Part shown: piece by piece, positions 46,931 to 60,600 of the stretch
Position numbering within the stretch: position 1 is the first letter of the stretch
How the letters are laid out: each line of letters starts with the position of its first letter
NCBI GenBank assembly: GCA_010645155.1
Contig: JAAGOF010000064.1
Location: 2,056,612 to 2,120,611 of the forward strand
Direction: 5' to 3'
DNA: 64,000 nucleotides
From: Tigriopus japonicus
Taxonomy: Eukaryota; Arthropoda; Copepoda; Harpacticoida; Harpacticidae
Notes under the pieces: model-generated
Databases searched by the model: none
The model's input: the letters and a program-made list of their open reading frames with translations, nothing else
Told to the model about the DNA's origin: nothing
Program-made: the position numbers and the translations under genes

Positions 46931-47547
46931 ACCCCATTATCGTTACGGTTTCCACTTTGATGGAAAGGTTCACATCCAGAACCAATGGTTTTGAATTTGC
47001 CAAATTTGTAAAGTTTAATTTCCTTTCACTTCAGAGACGCCTGTACTGAATGTCTTCCAAAGCATCTCTTCCCTCCTTCTTCAGACAATTCTGAAACCTA
47101 TCTAAGTTTATGTAATTTGATTGTTTATTGGTAGAGTCGATGATTCAATTAAGATATCACGACGTGACCATCGAAACTAGCACTTTACAGAAAAAAATTA
47201 CCTCTGACTAAAAAAACTCCATAAAGTTTTAACCAAAAAAATGTTATTTGACTGATTATTTTACTTTTTTATGTGTATACATTTGATTCTCTATTGTACC
47301 CCGTACCAAATTTTGTAAATTTCGTTTCTCTTGAAATCGTGTAATTAAAAAAATCAATCTTCTGTCCACCCAGCATCATTCGAAATAAACCTCTTCTTAG
47401 CACCTTATTTCTTAGAAATTTCAACCCACAAATTGATGTTCTATTGATGGGGAAATTCGGAGTTGATGTTAGTTTTCGGAAAATGTCAATCAGATAAAAA
47501 ACATGACATAAATAACGTTAGAACTACGCTTAATAGCAATACAAGTG

Positions 47548-47640
47548 GTTGAGGCATAGCGTTATCCTCGCTGCGTTCATTTGCCGTGCGGATGGCTGGG
47601 GTTCAATCCTTGCTGACTGCCACCATCCAAACTTAAATCT
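47548..47640 (+). repeat. tRNA-derived SINE-like insertion, copy 2
   Basis: It matches the minus-strand copy at 9145-9250: GTGGTTGAGGCATAGCG, TTTGCCGTGCGGATGGCTGG and box B-like GGGGTTCAATCC. Box A is degraded here. It lies just beyond duplication unit B. Confidence 0.55.
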
Positions 47641-47740
47641 TTAGAGTCAGAACTTGGCGTTGGACCATCTTTCAATTTTAACAACTACCATTGTGCCAAA
47701 GGCTGGCAAGGAGCAGTAGCATTCCTTCATCGAACAATGG

Positions 47741-47800
47741 TGATGTATTTCGAGTTAGGAGTGCTGTCATTTTTGACTCGTAGTTTTTTTCAAAAGTTGT
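47741..47800 (+). mobile_element. One-ended relic of the hAT-like MITE family
   Basis: TGGTGATGTATTTCGAGTT with GGAGTGCTGTCA matches the left end of the element at 2909. The rest is absent, so boundaries are unclear. Confidence 0.5.
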
Positions 47801-50800
47801 GTTCTTGTAATGCACGAAAATTGCATTGGTTTGTCATAATGGTGTCCAAAAGTCCACATGTCTGAAAGCTTCCCCAACTCCTTTTTGAATGTATGAAATG
47901 CTTCGCTCTGATCGTTGACGGCCCCTCTTGTCTTCCTTCTCCTTTTCCCCTTTTTCTCCTTCCTCATATGCAGAGGGCGACTAATTTTGAAACTGAAGTT
48001 GACATTTTAAACTTGTAATAACTTTAAAATGAGGCAGAAATCTCGATGTCCTTAAAATTTCAGACTGTTTTTTGAAACAATATTAACAACTTACTGTTAA
48101 CTGCTACCAATTTCAAATCACTGGGGATGTACGAGAGGCATTCAAACTTAGCAAAGTGAGGAGCGTATTTTTGGAATTTCCTTACCTCTACACTCCAAGA
48201 AATGCTATAAATGCCGCTGGAGGTCGTTATTTTCGACTCTCAATTATGGCGAGACTTAGACTTATGGAAAGCTAAGAAAATAAGCTATTCGATGATGTCC
48301 ATATTATTAATATCAAATTAATGGTTGAGGTGCTAGATCCAACCTATTCCGAGAGTTCCGTGGAGCGCCGTAGGATTATCATTTAATTATCAATGATAAT
48401 GAATAGGCCTGGCAATTTAATCCAAATAATACACATTTAATGTCCTTCAAAATGCAACTAAAAAATGGCCCAGAATGCAAAAAAATGCAAAAAATCATGT
48501 TTTAAATAACCATTTCATGTTTGTTTAAGTTTTTTAGGTCCTGAGTCGTTGATTCAAGGCTTACTGGGCTAAAAATTGCAAATAAAATGTCACTTGGGTA
48601 GCATATAAACTTACCATTGTTTGCGTTTTCTGCCTGTGGATGTAAAAACTTTTCAGAGACATGCAACCAAACTAATTTTAATTCTTTAGTTTGCATACCT
48701 TAAGAACAACTCCTCCAATTTAAGTTGAGCAACAATATCCATAAATTCAGTTTGTTCATTCTCCATTTCCAAAAAGATGGTTTGTCAATTTAACTATATA
48801 TAACTTTACTAGTTATAACTTTGCAAAAAATCAAGTACATTTTGTAAGAAAAAATCGCCCTTAGTGGCATCCGCAGTTGTTAAGGTGTAAAGATCTTAGT
48901 AAGGTGCATTAGCATTTGATCCTTACATAGAAAGGACTTTGATAGTCAAGGCACCGCATCTTCCGAAGTCAAATCGAAAAATAGGGGATGGCAGAATCGC
49001 TTGTTTACGAATTCATTCTTAAATCGAATTTCCAAAAAATATATTGAAGAATTAAAATGAAATTGATCCCTATACCACCCTTGAAAATCACATCTTTTTG
49101 CTCAATTTTCTCAAACAGTTTCCAAAATGCAAATAAGCACTCAAAATGAAACCAATGCAAGTTAGCTCTCAAAATACAAATCAGTGCAAATAAGGGCCTA
49201 AAATGCAAAAAGTCCTGATTTTACCATTGAAACAACGGGAACGCACGCAATAAAAGTAAAGTAGTTTGGTAGGTATGAATATCCCTCGGCACATTTATTG
49301 GACCCCTTTGACTAGCGAAATATTACAACTAGTTAAACACGAAGGATTAGTGTACGCACAAGCCAATTACGGTATCTGGCTTGAGATGTATCAGTGTCCG
49401 AAATTTTGGAGGGAAATTATAACAGGGCTTGGTTGGCCACAGGTTTGCCTGGGGTGTCTCAACCATCAAATTCCAAGCCTAATAATAAGGTTTAGAGACG
49501 TCCACAACAGATCAAATAGAGGAAGGTCCATCTGCTTGATTTGGTTCAATTTTTTTATTTTAAAGGTCAAGAATGCTAAAAATTTATAAAAAATTGTTCC
49601 TCTTGAGCCAAAAAATACCTAAACGAAATTGAACCAATTCAAGAGCACATGGACCCTCCCCAACCTATTCTGAACTCACTGTAGATATAAAAAAGATTAA
49701 TCTTATCATGTCTGTCTTTTCGTGCATTTCATATACCTTTTCATTTGTTTGGTTTTCAAACTCTACAAGGGATATGAGAAAGCATAATTGACCTTTTTCC
49801 CACTTTTACCTATTTTTACTAATAAACAGTACCTTAATTAGCAAAACATACGGACCTGGAAGTGATATTCCACAAGATTTGATTGAAGTCATTATTGTTC
49901 CATTACTTTTTTCATCAAAACCTGTTGCCGTCACATGTTCTTCCTCGATCAAAGATCCTGATTCTCTCATTGAATCATGTCGCACCAGATGCACCCTAAG
50001 CAATATCAACTGGGTGGATAGAGCTAAAGGTCTGCTTTTTCAACCAAGAGAAAACGCAACCATTATGTACAGTATCAATGTAGGTATCCGGTAAAACTGT
50101 TTTACTCGCACAGTCCTGACAGACAGTCTCGGCATCAAAATGACGAAACAGATTGATGTACCTTTCATGCAGAGTGGTACGCTTGTTTGTATTCAAGAGA
50201 CAACGGTATAATACTACGTACACATGTGTATTGCATGCTGGTTGCTTTTTTATCCGATTGGAGACCTAGATTTCGAGACGGCTTTCCGTAATTCATAGAC
50301 ACTTTGTGGTTGGGATTGTGGAGACGGAAAATCGTGGTTGATAAAATAATTGAATGATTTCGAACCCGGCCATAGAAGCGCAATTCTGATGTTGGCTTCT
50401 CATTCTCATTCTCAACATTGGAGCTTTCTGGTCTGTGGTGGACATGTTTTGTCCAAGAAATTGGGACAAAAGACACTCCGTTGATTTTTTTTCTTCCATG
50501 TGATATTCATCTGTCTTTGGATTTCCTGATAAGAATTTTTTGGTAAATCTACCCCGAAGTACCGAAAGAACTTCCCAAGGTTCTAGCAATCGGAATACCT
50601 AGATTTGTCACATGTCCGTTTCACGGTCGAAAAGATAATTGCCTTTGATGGAGCAAGACTGACAATCTTCGTCCCTGATTTTTCTTTGAGGAAAAAAATT
50701 TTTTTTTTTGAGGAATCGGGGTAAATAATGATGATTATTCCTATACCGGTATCCTCACAAAACTTTGCTGTTTAGAGGTCTCAAGCTTCCAACGCGATTG

Positions 50801-51272
50801 GTAAACGACGTTTCTAGGGTTTGGGATGGTTTTGAAACGCATTGAAAAATGAGCTGATGATCTGTATGATTGTGGCATGAGGTAGAAATGGCGATGAAAT
50901 ATTTATTTTCCCGTCTGCTTGCGATTAATGGTGCCTACTTGTAGAGTGCTGATTACATATACAGATTGAAAAGCAATTTGTACCCAAATTGTCTTCTAAA
51001 TTAACACCTAAAATAGTGGGTTCTTAACATTATTTGTGTTCAGAATACTGTCATTGAAAACGTCATTACAATTGGATCACAATTTAAGAGATATCAAATT
51101 AAGGTTTTCTTGCTTGCTGACCAATTTTTATTTACTTCAATGATCACAATTACGATAATGCAAAGTAATAATTCAAACAAAGTTTAGCCACATGAGTGCT
51201 TTGCATCATTTTCTTCATGTTCTGATACAAAGGAAATATCGGTTTAAAGGATTTTTTCTGCTGACCAAAAAA
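47801..51272. other. Gene-poor AT-rich stretch
   Basis: It has no confident gene. It includes runs of AATGCAAAA near 48450-48500 and 49125-49215, and a candidate orphan exon (separate entry). Other ORFs are short and lack splice or family support. Confidence 0.4.
49830..50079 (+). CDS. Candidate orphan exon, unknown family
   Basis: An acceptor-like AATAAACAG ends at 49829 and a donor-like GTAGGT begins at 50080, bounding 83 open codons with balanced, protein-like composition (SDIPQDLIEVIIVPLLFSS, ESCRTRCTLSNINWVDRAKG). Paired cysteines suggest an extracellular domain. No neighbouring exon was found on either side, so it may be a pseudogene fragment or chance. Confidence 0.25.
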
Positions 51273-51522
51273 CAAGGGGTCGGTAACCACTTTTGGGTCA
51301 AGGCCCACAAAATTTGATTCGTGTTGTCAGGGGCCCACCAACCAGGCATTGGTAGATTCAGGGGCCCACCAATTAGCGTTCAAAGAGCTTTGAGCCCATG
51401 AGTACGGTACTATGGATGGCTGTCGGGCCCACTATTTTGGACTTTCTCCATAGCTTCTGGGCCCACTAACGACCACCCTTGGGCCCACATTTGGGCCGCG
51501 GCCCACTGGTTACCGACCCCTG
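51273..51522. mobile_element. hAT-type MITE, about 250 bp
   Basis: The left end is CAAGGGGTCGGTAACCA. The right end, reverse-complemented, is CAGGGGTCGGTAACCAG, a terminus typical of hAT elements. GGGCCCAC repeats fill the inside. No clean 8-bp duplication remains. Confidence 0.7.
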
Positions 51523-51913
51523 GCTTAACCCATTCCGGATACTATGGAATAGTATCTAATATAATAGTCTATGGAATAAAATCTGCATCATGAGTTCAGT
51601 TTCCAATCCTGAGAAATTGCCGTACCTATGAGGAGAGATGGGATTACTCTAGAATGATGCTATGCACCTCGTGGAGGGATTTTCCATATAGATTCTGACC
51701 ATTTCGGAGACCCAATACCAATGTTAATGATAGGCGTCCTCTGCATTCGACAAGATTTCATTCCAGAAAAACTTGATTAATCCATCCATACAAGTGAATT
51801 TGGTAAACTCACAAGATAAACTGAAAAGAACCAGAGCCAGAGGCCGGTTGAGAAAAGTTGTGGCCTTGAGGAAGGCCTTGTAGGTTTCTGCTTTTCAATA
51901 TTTCAATTTAAAG

Positions 51914-52245
51914 AAGCTCGTGCACGGCGTTTAATTGAGGTTGAGAAGTCATTTTTGAGTTCCAAATACATTTGAGACCAGTTTTGAAATGAAGAGACAA
52001 TGCCGCACATGAAAGTGAGCATTGTTAATTAGGTAACAGGCCAAAAATTGATATAAAGTCTCTTAAAATAGGCTTAAAAAGAAATTTATGAAAATTTTCT
52101 TTTTTTCAATTTTCAATTTTTGGCCCGTGACCTAATTAACAATGCTCACTTTCATGTGCATTTCTCCACCTCAAAACTGGTCTCAAATGTCTTTGGAACT
52201 CAAAAATGACTTCTCAAGCTCAATTAAACGCCGTGCGTGGTAAAG
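51914..52245. repeat. Foldback element with arms of about 125 bp
   Basis: CACGGCGTTTAATTGAGGTTGAGAAGTC-like sequence at 51922 reappears inverted near 52210-52240. The arms also share CATGAAAGTGAGCATTG and TAATTAGGTAAC. The loop is about 70 bp. No target duplication was found. Confidence 0.8.
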
Positions 52246-54677
52246 AACCGTCAACTTAACAGTAGCGACAAGCGGCTTTAACGTGAAGCATCAAAAAATC
52301 CCTACAAACCAAGAAGTGCAAGAGAAAAAATGCAGCCAATAGGAGCCTTTGATTGGCTGAATTTTGTGGTGTTGTAATTTTTAGGGTTTTTATTGTATTA
52401 TACTTTTTCTGTTTTTCCAGGTGTTAAATAGTTAGTTATTTTTTTTAAAATTTCCACTCAAGACACTTCACATAATGTAGAAAGAGTATTGGAGTACGAA
52501 TAGTCAAAAAATTAATTAATAAAGATGAAAAGTCGTAATGTAAAAATTGTAGAAAATTATTGTAATTATTGAAGTAAAATAGAGGGAAATGAGAAAAGTA
52601 GGTTAAAAGGGTAATTTCTTTGGCTTTCCGTGCGAGATAGCTCAAAGAATGATTCTGAGAATGCGCCTCAGCTAGCAAGCCAAGAAACTGCCGTGCTCTG
52701 TTAAAACCTCTTGGACATCTTTTTGCTTCTTTCACTATCCATATATTCAAGGGACTGCTTTATCAAACGTTTTAAAAGACAAATGTGGACTTGTTTTTAA
52801 TTTGGCAATCACCAAAGACTTTTTTTTATTTTCAAATTTATCTTCTTTTCAATGCGGTTCGTTCCGAGCGTATTGCTTCGTTTCATGGTTAGCCTTGCAC
52901 AAGCTGGTTTTACCAATCGCATAAATCAACAGAAATGATCAAATTTGTTTGCGAAGGTAAAGAAAAAGTAAACAATTACTTTTTTTCACCAAAATAGGCT
53001 CCTGAATGTGGGAGCAAAACCAAGACGCCAATATTGAGCTCGAAGGACCAAATGTTTCATAGACTCTTTAGCCCGTTTGCCAAAACGTTGCTAATAAGAA
53101 AGTGATACAAACTAAATCTTTTAAGGAATCCGATCAGGTTTGTTAGAAACCGAACTTGTTTCAATCTCGTCCAAACTTTGATTTAATTATAAATATTAAA
53201 ACTCTTTGATCAAGCGAAAACAATTCGTTTTACAAGCGGCTTAAAGTTTTCCTAAACTGCAATGTTTATATTTTAAAACTAAATGACTTTTTGAGAATGC
53301 CATTGCAAAATGTATCTATTCATAAGCTTGCTTTTTTCATTTGGCCGAAAGAAAGGGCTGACCAATTCACAAAATGCACATGACAAAGCATATTTAAAGC
53401 AAAACTAGCTTTTAAAACGGGGCTTTCTCATTACTTTTCTCACAATGCGCTATCCATCTACTTCAAAAATAACTCCCAAGAATAACAACCCTAAAACAAA
53501 ACCTTTAGCATTAAACGAAAACAATGTATTGTTCCGAATAAAGACTCCTGAAGCTTTGCATCTTTGAAAAGAATAGAGCGTAAAAGATACTACACATTTT
53601 TTAACGAACCTTAAGTAGAATTTGCCTGATATGTTTTTTTTTGTTTTGAGTACTGTAGTCTTTAAATAGTTATGAATCAGACTGTAATAGCTTTCATTGT
53701 TAAAAACGGTTCGAGGTGCGAACCATTACGTAAAATCAGATAAAGGTGCCTTTGTTGAATAACTTATCGAGTCTTTCAAATAATTTTTAAGGCATTTTTT
53801 GTACGCATCAAAACTGCAGTTTAGCAGCAGGCAACGGGAAAAAGTATTTGGATTAAAAAAGCCCTCAAATTTTTGGTACTTCCATGATGTTAAGAGGTAT
53901 TTTCATTGTCATTTTAGTTATACTTCTTAAAAGAAGGATAAGTTTCACTAATTGCAGAATAAGTATTCGTCCCAGTTTCCACACAAAAAGCTTTCAAGCT
54001 AGCTGACAGCCGTTTAAATGATGGGAAACAATCAAAGTTTGTCCCCCGATAATCGTCAATACCGAATCCAATTTTGTACCATAACCAAATCTTATCGATC
54101 TTCGTAAGGTCAATCCATTATCAGAAAGTGAAACATGGGCGTCGACATTGTAGATTGACTATGAGAGCAATGTCTGTCTCTCTGTTCTCAGGCTGTCATT
54201 TAACCTGTGGGTGGTGAAGAGAAAGAGAGAGAGAAAGAGACAACATTTGGATGCATTGGTCTGTCACAGGTCTAATTAATGAATCGACCACGTGTGGTAG
54301 TTGAATTACACATATATACGTATATTCTCTCTAGATTTCCTCTCACGGGAAACGGGAACATGGCGACATCGAAGTAGAAAGTGGCAGATACAAAAGGGAT
54401 GAAAAACGGAAACATTGTCCGGCAGTCTTGTCTTGCACGATGGTCGTTGACTTAAAAAGTCCCGGAGTGTTCGTAGAAGTGATTACGATGACTCCACTAA
54501 CAATGTCTTTCACGCTCTTTTTCTTGACTCTCATAATGATGATGATGATCAGTGGTGACTGAAGAAAGATGTCAGCGGGAACGCTCATTAATTCTTCGCG
54601 CAAATTCGTCCGCATTCGATTAGGTAGAAGAATTAACGCAAAAATATCTTGCCTGCCCAAGCGTGAAACCCTCCGGA
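52246..54677. other. Gene-poor region downstream of BCR
   Basis: No gene is supported. A 101-codon minus-strand ORF at 52445-52750 begins with a protein-like segment (RGFNRARQFLGLLAEAH) and then becomes AT-driven. A short GA tract lies near 54220-54240. Confidence 0.4.
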
Positions 54678-57600
54678 TTACACTTGGCGCTCCTGAATTT
54701 GAATGGGCTCTCCCTTGGCCCTCCTTCCCAAGAAGAACAATAAGATTCCAGCTTGAGCCATAACATCCACGGTACCCGTGGCTAATTGACTATCTTTTCC
54801 GGGGCCTTTCCGATCTCGTTCAGCCCCAGCATGCAGCATCGTGGGTCCAAAAACTGTGGCCAGATTGTGTAATGACATCTTATTTTGCTGCTCGTACTGA
54901 CTGACTCGCACCATGTGCTCGATAAGGAACACAATGCAAGCCTGGTTGGGATTGTGCGGGATTTGCGCAAACAGGCTCAAGTAATTGTTCTTCCGAATCT
55001 CGGGATCCGGTTCTCGACTGGATTCGAGCATCTCTTGATAAATGGGCGTGGTGAAGAGCGATTCGGGCAGGTCTCGAAGGAACAACTTGAGGGCACCCGC
55101 AACAGAGTGGATATCACATTCTTTCAAAAGTTGCTCGGCTTCATATGGGTTAGTTTCATAGGCCTTCTTAAGGCGCATTACATCGACCGCAGATCCGGAC
55201 ACGCGATACACGCCCACTTCACTGATTCCCCGCCTCTCGACTTCTCGAACACAACTGGTGATGATAAACGGTACGGCTCGTTTCTCGCGTTTGGTTGACG
55301 TCTGGATGGATGTTCCGAATAATCCGGTGAATTTGGCCGATGGCACTCGGCGAATCGTCTCCTCGAAAGTGACAAACTTCATGGAGCACGTGAGCAAGAG
55401 ATCATTCATCGAAATTCTTTGCTCGGCCATTTGATTACCAAGCCAACTTCGACTGAGTTCGAGCTCGGCACGTGCCAATAACGTGTTGTTCGTCACGCCT
55501 TCGGTGGTCTGTTGTTCATAGACTAAAATGCGCAGGTTTTCTGATCCATCCAGTTCCACGACAAATTCCTCCTCCCAGGTGGGCTCCATCGAGTTGATGA
55601 TGGTTCTTGACTTGGACTTTCTGAAGTAATGCCCGTAGGAATCGACTTCAATGACCACGTACAGATCGGTGGGGCGAGTTAAACCTTGAAGATGATGGAG
55701 ATTCAAGTGGAGATCTCCTACTAGTAGAGCTTCATCACGTGGGGATCGCATGAGGAACGATCCCATGTTGGTCTTAAGGAACTTTCGGCAACTGGTGATC
55801 CAAGATTGAAGATCATCCATGGTCATTTTGGGTCTGTTTTGATTGGGATTCAAGCTCATGGTGGTTTGAAGGACCTGAAGTGTCTCCACCCATTGGGATC
55901 GTTCAAAATCAGATGACAAGAAGAATGTGAACGTCTTCCCGCTGGGTTTCTGGGCCACCTACAAGGAAATATGGACACTGATTTATTGCTCCTTCCTTAA
56001 TCACACAAACAAAACGTCTTCCTGCATCTCATTAAGGTCTGTGGTATGTGAAACCTGGGGATTGTTCTCCCATCTTTTTTACTTTGTTATTTTCAAAACA
56101 AGATTTTTCAATCCCACAAGAACAAAGCCGCAAGGGACTCTCGTTCGTTGCTGTTTGTTCGGGATGATTCGGTTGTCGAAGAATTATTTTTTTTTGCTGT
56201 TGCGGTACAACGCCATATCAGGAATTACATTTTACCGAGGAGTCGCTACATTCAACGAGCCTCTTATCTTGCCTTCATGACGGTGTTCTTAATAATGAAT
56301 GGCAAATTCAAATCCTTCCATTGCAAGGTGTTAAGGCTGGCATTTGTCCTATTGTCAACACAGACTGTGTTTCAAAGGACACGACATTTTAGTCTCCTGT
56401 TTTCGACGACGTGCACAATCACAAAGAACAACTTAATCAATCATCAAAACGTGCCTCTCTATCGGATATGCATACATAGTAACAGGGATCAATGATGAGA
56501 TGCAAGATGAAACGGAAATCGTTCCATGTTTGCTTACCTGAAACACCAGACACGGTGAGGCCAAGACTAATTGGGCCTCGAGTTCGTTAAGCTTTTTGCG
56601 ATACTTTTCCGTGCTTTTGGAAGAGCCCGTGGATCCGTGATTGCTCTTTCTGCCTTTCCATTCATCTTCTTTCTCCAATCGGTAGATCTGGTCTCGAAGG
56701 GCCGCGGTTTGGGTCTTAAGAGCCACAATATTGGCAGGGTTGGACTCCTTTGGCTCGGCAGAGGGATCATCCACAATGACAGCCTAAAGGGGGAGAAAGA
56801 GAGGGAAGAAGCAAGAAATCATCATTTCGTTTCGTTCTCGATTTTCTATGGCGTTCATCATGGGTTTCTAATGAATCTCCAACTCTGTGGGCCAGGCAAC
56901 GGTAAAGCTAAACCATCTCGAAGTTCTGTGACGAGCTCAAAGGTACCGTAGCTCACTAGTCTGGTAGTACTAGTAGAACTAGTGGTACTCCAATGGAATG
57001 GACACACAGCGAATGAGTCTTCTCCCGCTATCAGAGAATTCAATCGAGATTCCTTTTGTTGCTCCGTGATGCCTCCTGATTTGGATGAAGTTTTGAGTCA
57101 GGTGGGCATGGACACTTTCTACTTTCCAAAGGACAGGCGTTTGATCCACTAGCACTAAAGCTCCCCGTTTCAAAAATGAAATTAGATAAGATGCACTAAA
57201 GGGAATGCAAATATTATACCAATCATCACCGTCTTCGACGTACCTCCAATTAAAGTGTGTCGCCGTTTTCCCTCGCTTTCTATCTTACTCGAGAGGAGGC
57301 TACCTACTACCAAAAGTAAGTAAACTGAAGTCAGCTTTAACTTATCATCTAAAACCAATTCCACGCCAAATTGGCCCGTTCAATGACGGTTTCCATCAAA
57401 GAGGTTCTCGTTCACTCCGTTCATGAACGAAGCCGTCTGCACACTGCTAATGGGATAAATGCAATAACGCCTGAATTACTTTCGATTGTTCCCACCAGAA
57501 TGTTGGTTAGCCAATTCAGAGAAGGCTGGAAACTCGAATCGTCAATTTCACTCAAAGAAGAGGACACTCGTTTTCGATTTCAACACATTTGGACCGACCA

Positions 57601-60600
57601 ACAGGAGCCTAATCATTAGCTGAAGGATTTTCACAGGAAAACAAAGGAGTAATAAGTTCTATTGATAGCCAAAGAAGATGCTAAAATGCAATGTCCTGTG
57701 GGAGAATTCAGCCACATCTCGTTAGAATTCCACATTGATAGATGGATGGATGGACATGAGAGCGGCATTTGGCTGAATTATACTTTGCCTCGTATGGCTT
57801 CATTCTGAAGGCAGAATCTTTAGCTTGTTTAATCCCAAGGTATTGCGTGTTCTCACTTCTCGCTGTCATCTTTGGGTGTCGGAGATATATTTACAGATTA
57901 AGACGTCCACCCTCTCATTCTTTTTTCCTCCTGCTTCGTCAAGCCCGAGTTTCCCAGGAAATTTGAAGCATTAACTCAAATATACAACTCCCGCCTTTCA
58001 GTTACTAAACCATGCTTGCTTGTTCTTGGCAGTCATCCTCAATTAGAGAAAGGGGTTTGCACTCATAGAGACATGAAATATGGACTTTCTTGAGTTCCCC
58101 CAAAGTGGATGAAGAGGATTTGTTAACGTTTTCGACGTAAGAGGAATTACTTACGCTCCTACTTGAATGTATTACAAGCTATGATCTTTTCTGATCCCAA
58201 CTTTGAAAAAGACACGACGGGATTTATTCCCTACGATGACTGAACCAAGGTGCAAAGAGAGCTTGCATAGAAATAATGCCAAGTAGTAGTAACACTAGTA
58301 GCGGTGAAGAAGATGATAGTGATGGTGACGCTTGCTAAATCCCGTTGTTCTGCTTCAATTGCCGTTGTTGCTCACTCTCACTTTGGCACATTTAGAATAG
58401 CATCTGTCCGTTCTTTAGATCGTGAAGATCTCGAAATCCTGTTGGCGTTGCTACCACCTTCTAGACTAGACCAAAAATCGGCAGTCTGAACCCATACCAT
58501 CAGATTGGAGTTCTTCTCACTTAAGATCGGCATTCAAAATTCTATCCGCTCATAATCATGGGAAAAATTCCGCTCAAATTCTTGGCGTGATCATTGAGGA
58601 AATGGGGCAAGAACCGCGATCCGTTCACACAAGCATGCATGTACATGGGTAGTATGCAACTCGAAGAACCCAGCGAGTACTTTTCAAGATCCATTAACTC
58701 GGGTTGCTAGACAAATACACGGTAGTTGAACAAAAAGAATTGCCCAGATTGTTCGGGAGGAGTACGACGAGAAACAATAACAAGCACCAAGTACTTAATG
58801 GCTCAAGATGAGTCTTGCAATTTTCTACCATTATGCCAGTTCTGTTCTTCAATTGTGGGTTCTTTCCAATCCCAAAATAAGGCCAACGCCCTACTCTCTT
58901 TCGCTTTCTATATCCCCGATGCATTGAAAGCCCAGTCCGATACTGTTTTTTTGCCGAATAATATTGGAGAACTGATTCTCTAACGTCAAATTCTCCAATT
59001 TTAAATTGAATCATCTCCTAAAATAAAACGAAATACTTACGTTTGATAAGGGAATGTACCACTTGAGTTGAAAGGTAAACTTCTCAGTCTTTTTGCTTGA
59101 AGCCTTATACTTGGCACACACCAGTACATCGTTGAAGAGAAAGAGATGTCGCAATTTGCGCTGACCCTCCCACAATTCCACGATGAACGAGTTCTTGACC
59201 AAATGCCGTTGCGGACGCTCCTGATGAGGAAACATTTCTTCCGCATGTCTCGAGTTGTAGTCATTCACAAAGCTTTGCACTTGGGTCAAGGCCTCGTTGA
59301 GAGTCTTGTAATCCGGATGTGTCTTTGGCGTATATTTGATTAGGTCTTGAAGACACAGACAATGCTTTTGTACTCTGGCCACAGGCTTATGGAGCAAATC
59401 CTCCAGAGACAATGACTGGCCTTGTCTTTGACCCTTAACTGTTCTCAATTTGATAGATTTGGTGAGATCGGCAAATTGTGGGTACGCCTCACTGCACCGA
59501 TGAAGGGCATCAAGAGCAGTCTGATAGTTACCGAGGAACGTGGAATAGATTTTGATTCGACTAGCCCACATTTTGAAGGTGTGTCCGATGCAATCATCCC
59601 CATTCCAACGCTCAAACTGCTTCTTTAACTTCTCGTGAAACGTCAGATGAAGATCGTGGAGCTCAGGGATCTTGTAGAAAATCCGGTCAAACTCGGCTTT
59701 GGGAATTACTGGCTGAGGCGTGCTCAGAGTCACTTTCATGGCTTTCATATATTGAAGCATGACACTGAGGCCTTCCAAGTAAATTGCTTCGCTATCTACG
59801 ATGCTGCTCAAAATACAACGGTACATGACGAGACGTTGAGCTTCAGACTCACTTGAGCCATCGAGGTTATCCGTGGATCCTTTGCTGTCGTTGCTTTCCA
59901 GATCTAAGAGCTCGTCATCGCTCATGATCGTGTCCATGGGCCATCGAGGTCCTTGTAGACTGTTGGAGGTTTCTTGGCGTTGTCGAAGGAAGAAATGAAT
60001 ATTGACGTAGTTCGGGTCCTCTTCCTCGAAGCTCAAACCCGGTTTTAAAGATGGACTTCCACTTAGAACATCCGTATCTGATGACGATAACGTCCCACTT
60101 CCAGTTAACGAAAGTCCAGATTGAGCCGATTTAAGGACAGGTAACACGTTCGGTTCATCGAAACCAAGATCGGCGGAGCTGCTTCCTCCTCCGGAAGAAC
60201 CGATGGTGTCAGATTTGATGGTGGAATTGGTTCCATACAGAAGGTGATTGTCATACTCATCCTCGGGCTCATCATTGGCCACGGTGTCATAGAGAGGTTC
60301 CTCTTTTTGATTCGAGTCATTTTTCGGCCCGGTTTCTCGTAGGGTTCGAGGTTTGGCACGAGGTTTCTTGACCGGTCTTTTTAGATTAGCGGCTGCCGCA
60401 GCAGCCGAAGAGGGTACGGCAGCAGTGGAAGATGATCCACCTGAGGGTCTTCGTACCAAACGATCGAGCCTGGTGTCTCCTGACGAGCCTCGTCGTCGTC
60501 GGGGACTCTCGTTATCGACTCCGGCATTGGCGTTCCTGGACGACGACCAGTTGGATTCACTATCACTGGAATCATGACTTTTCCCACTGGGACTTCCCAT

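Larger units (their letters stand above)
42735..47335 (+). repeat. Segmental duplication, unit B (contains p53-like gene B)
   Basis: Partner of about 8590-13300, in direct orientation and roughly 34 kb away. The shared order of non-coding markers and of all four exons shows that it is a DNA-level duplication with introns and promoter, not a retrocopy. Unit B has an AT-rich minisatellite (43018-43165) and lacks the SINE of unit A. Boundaries are approximate. Confidence 0.85.
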
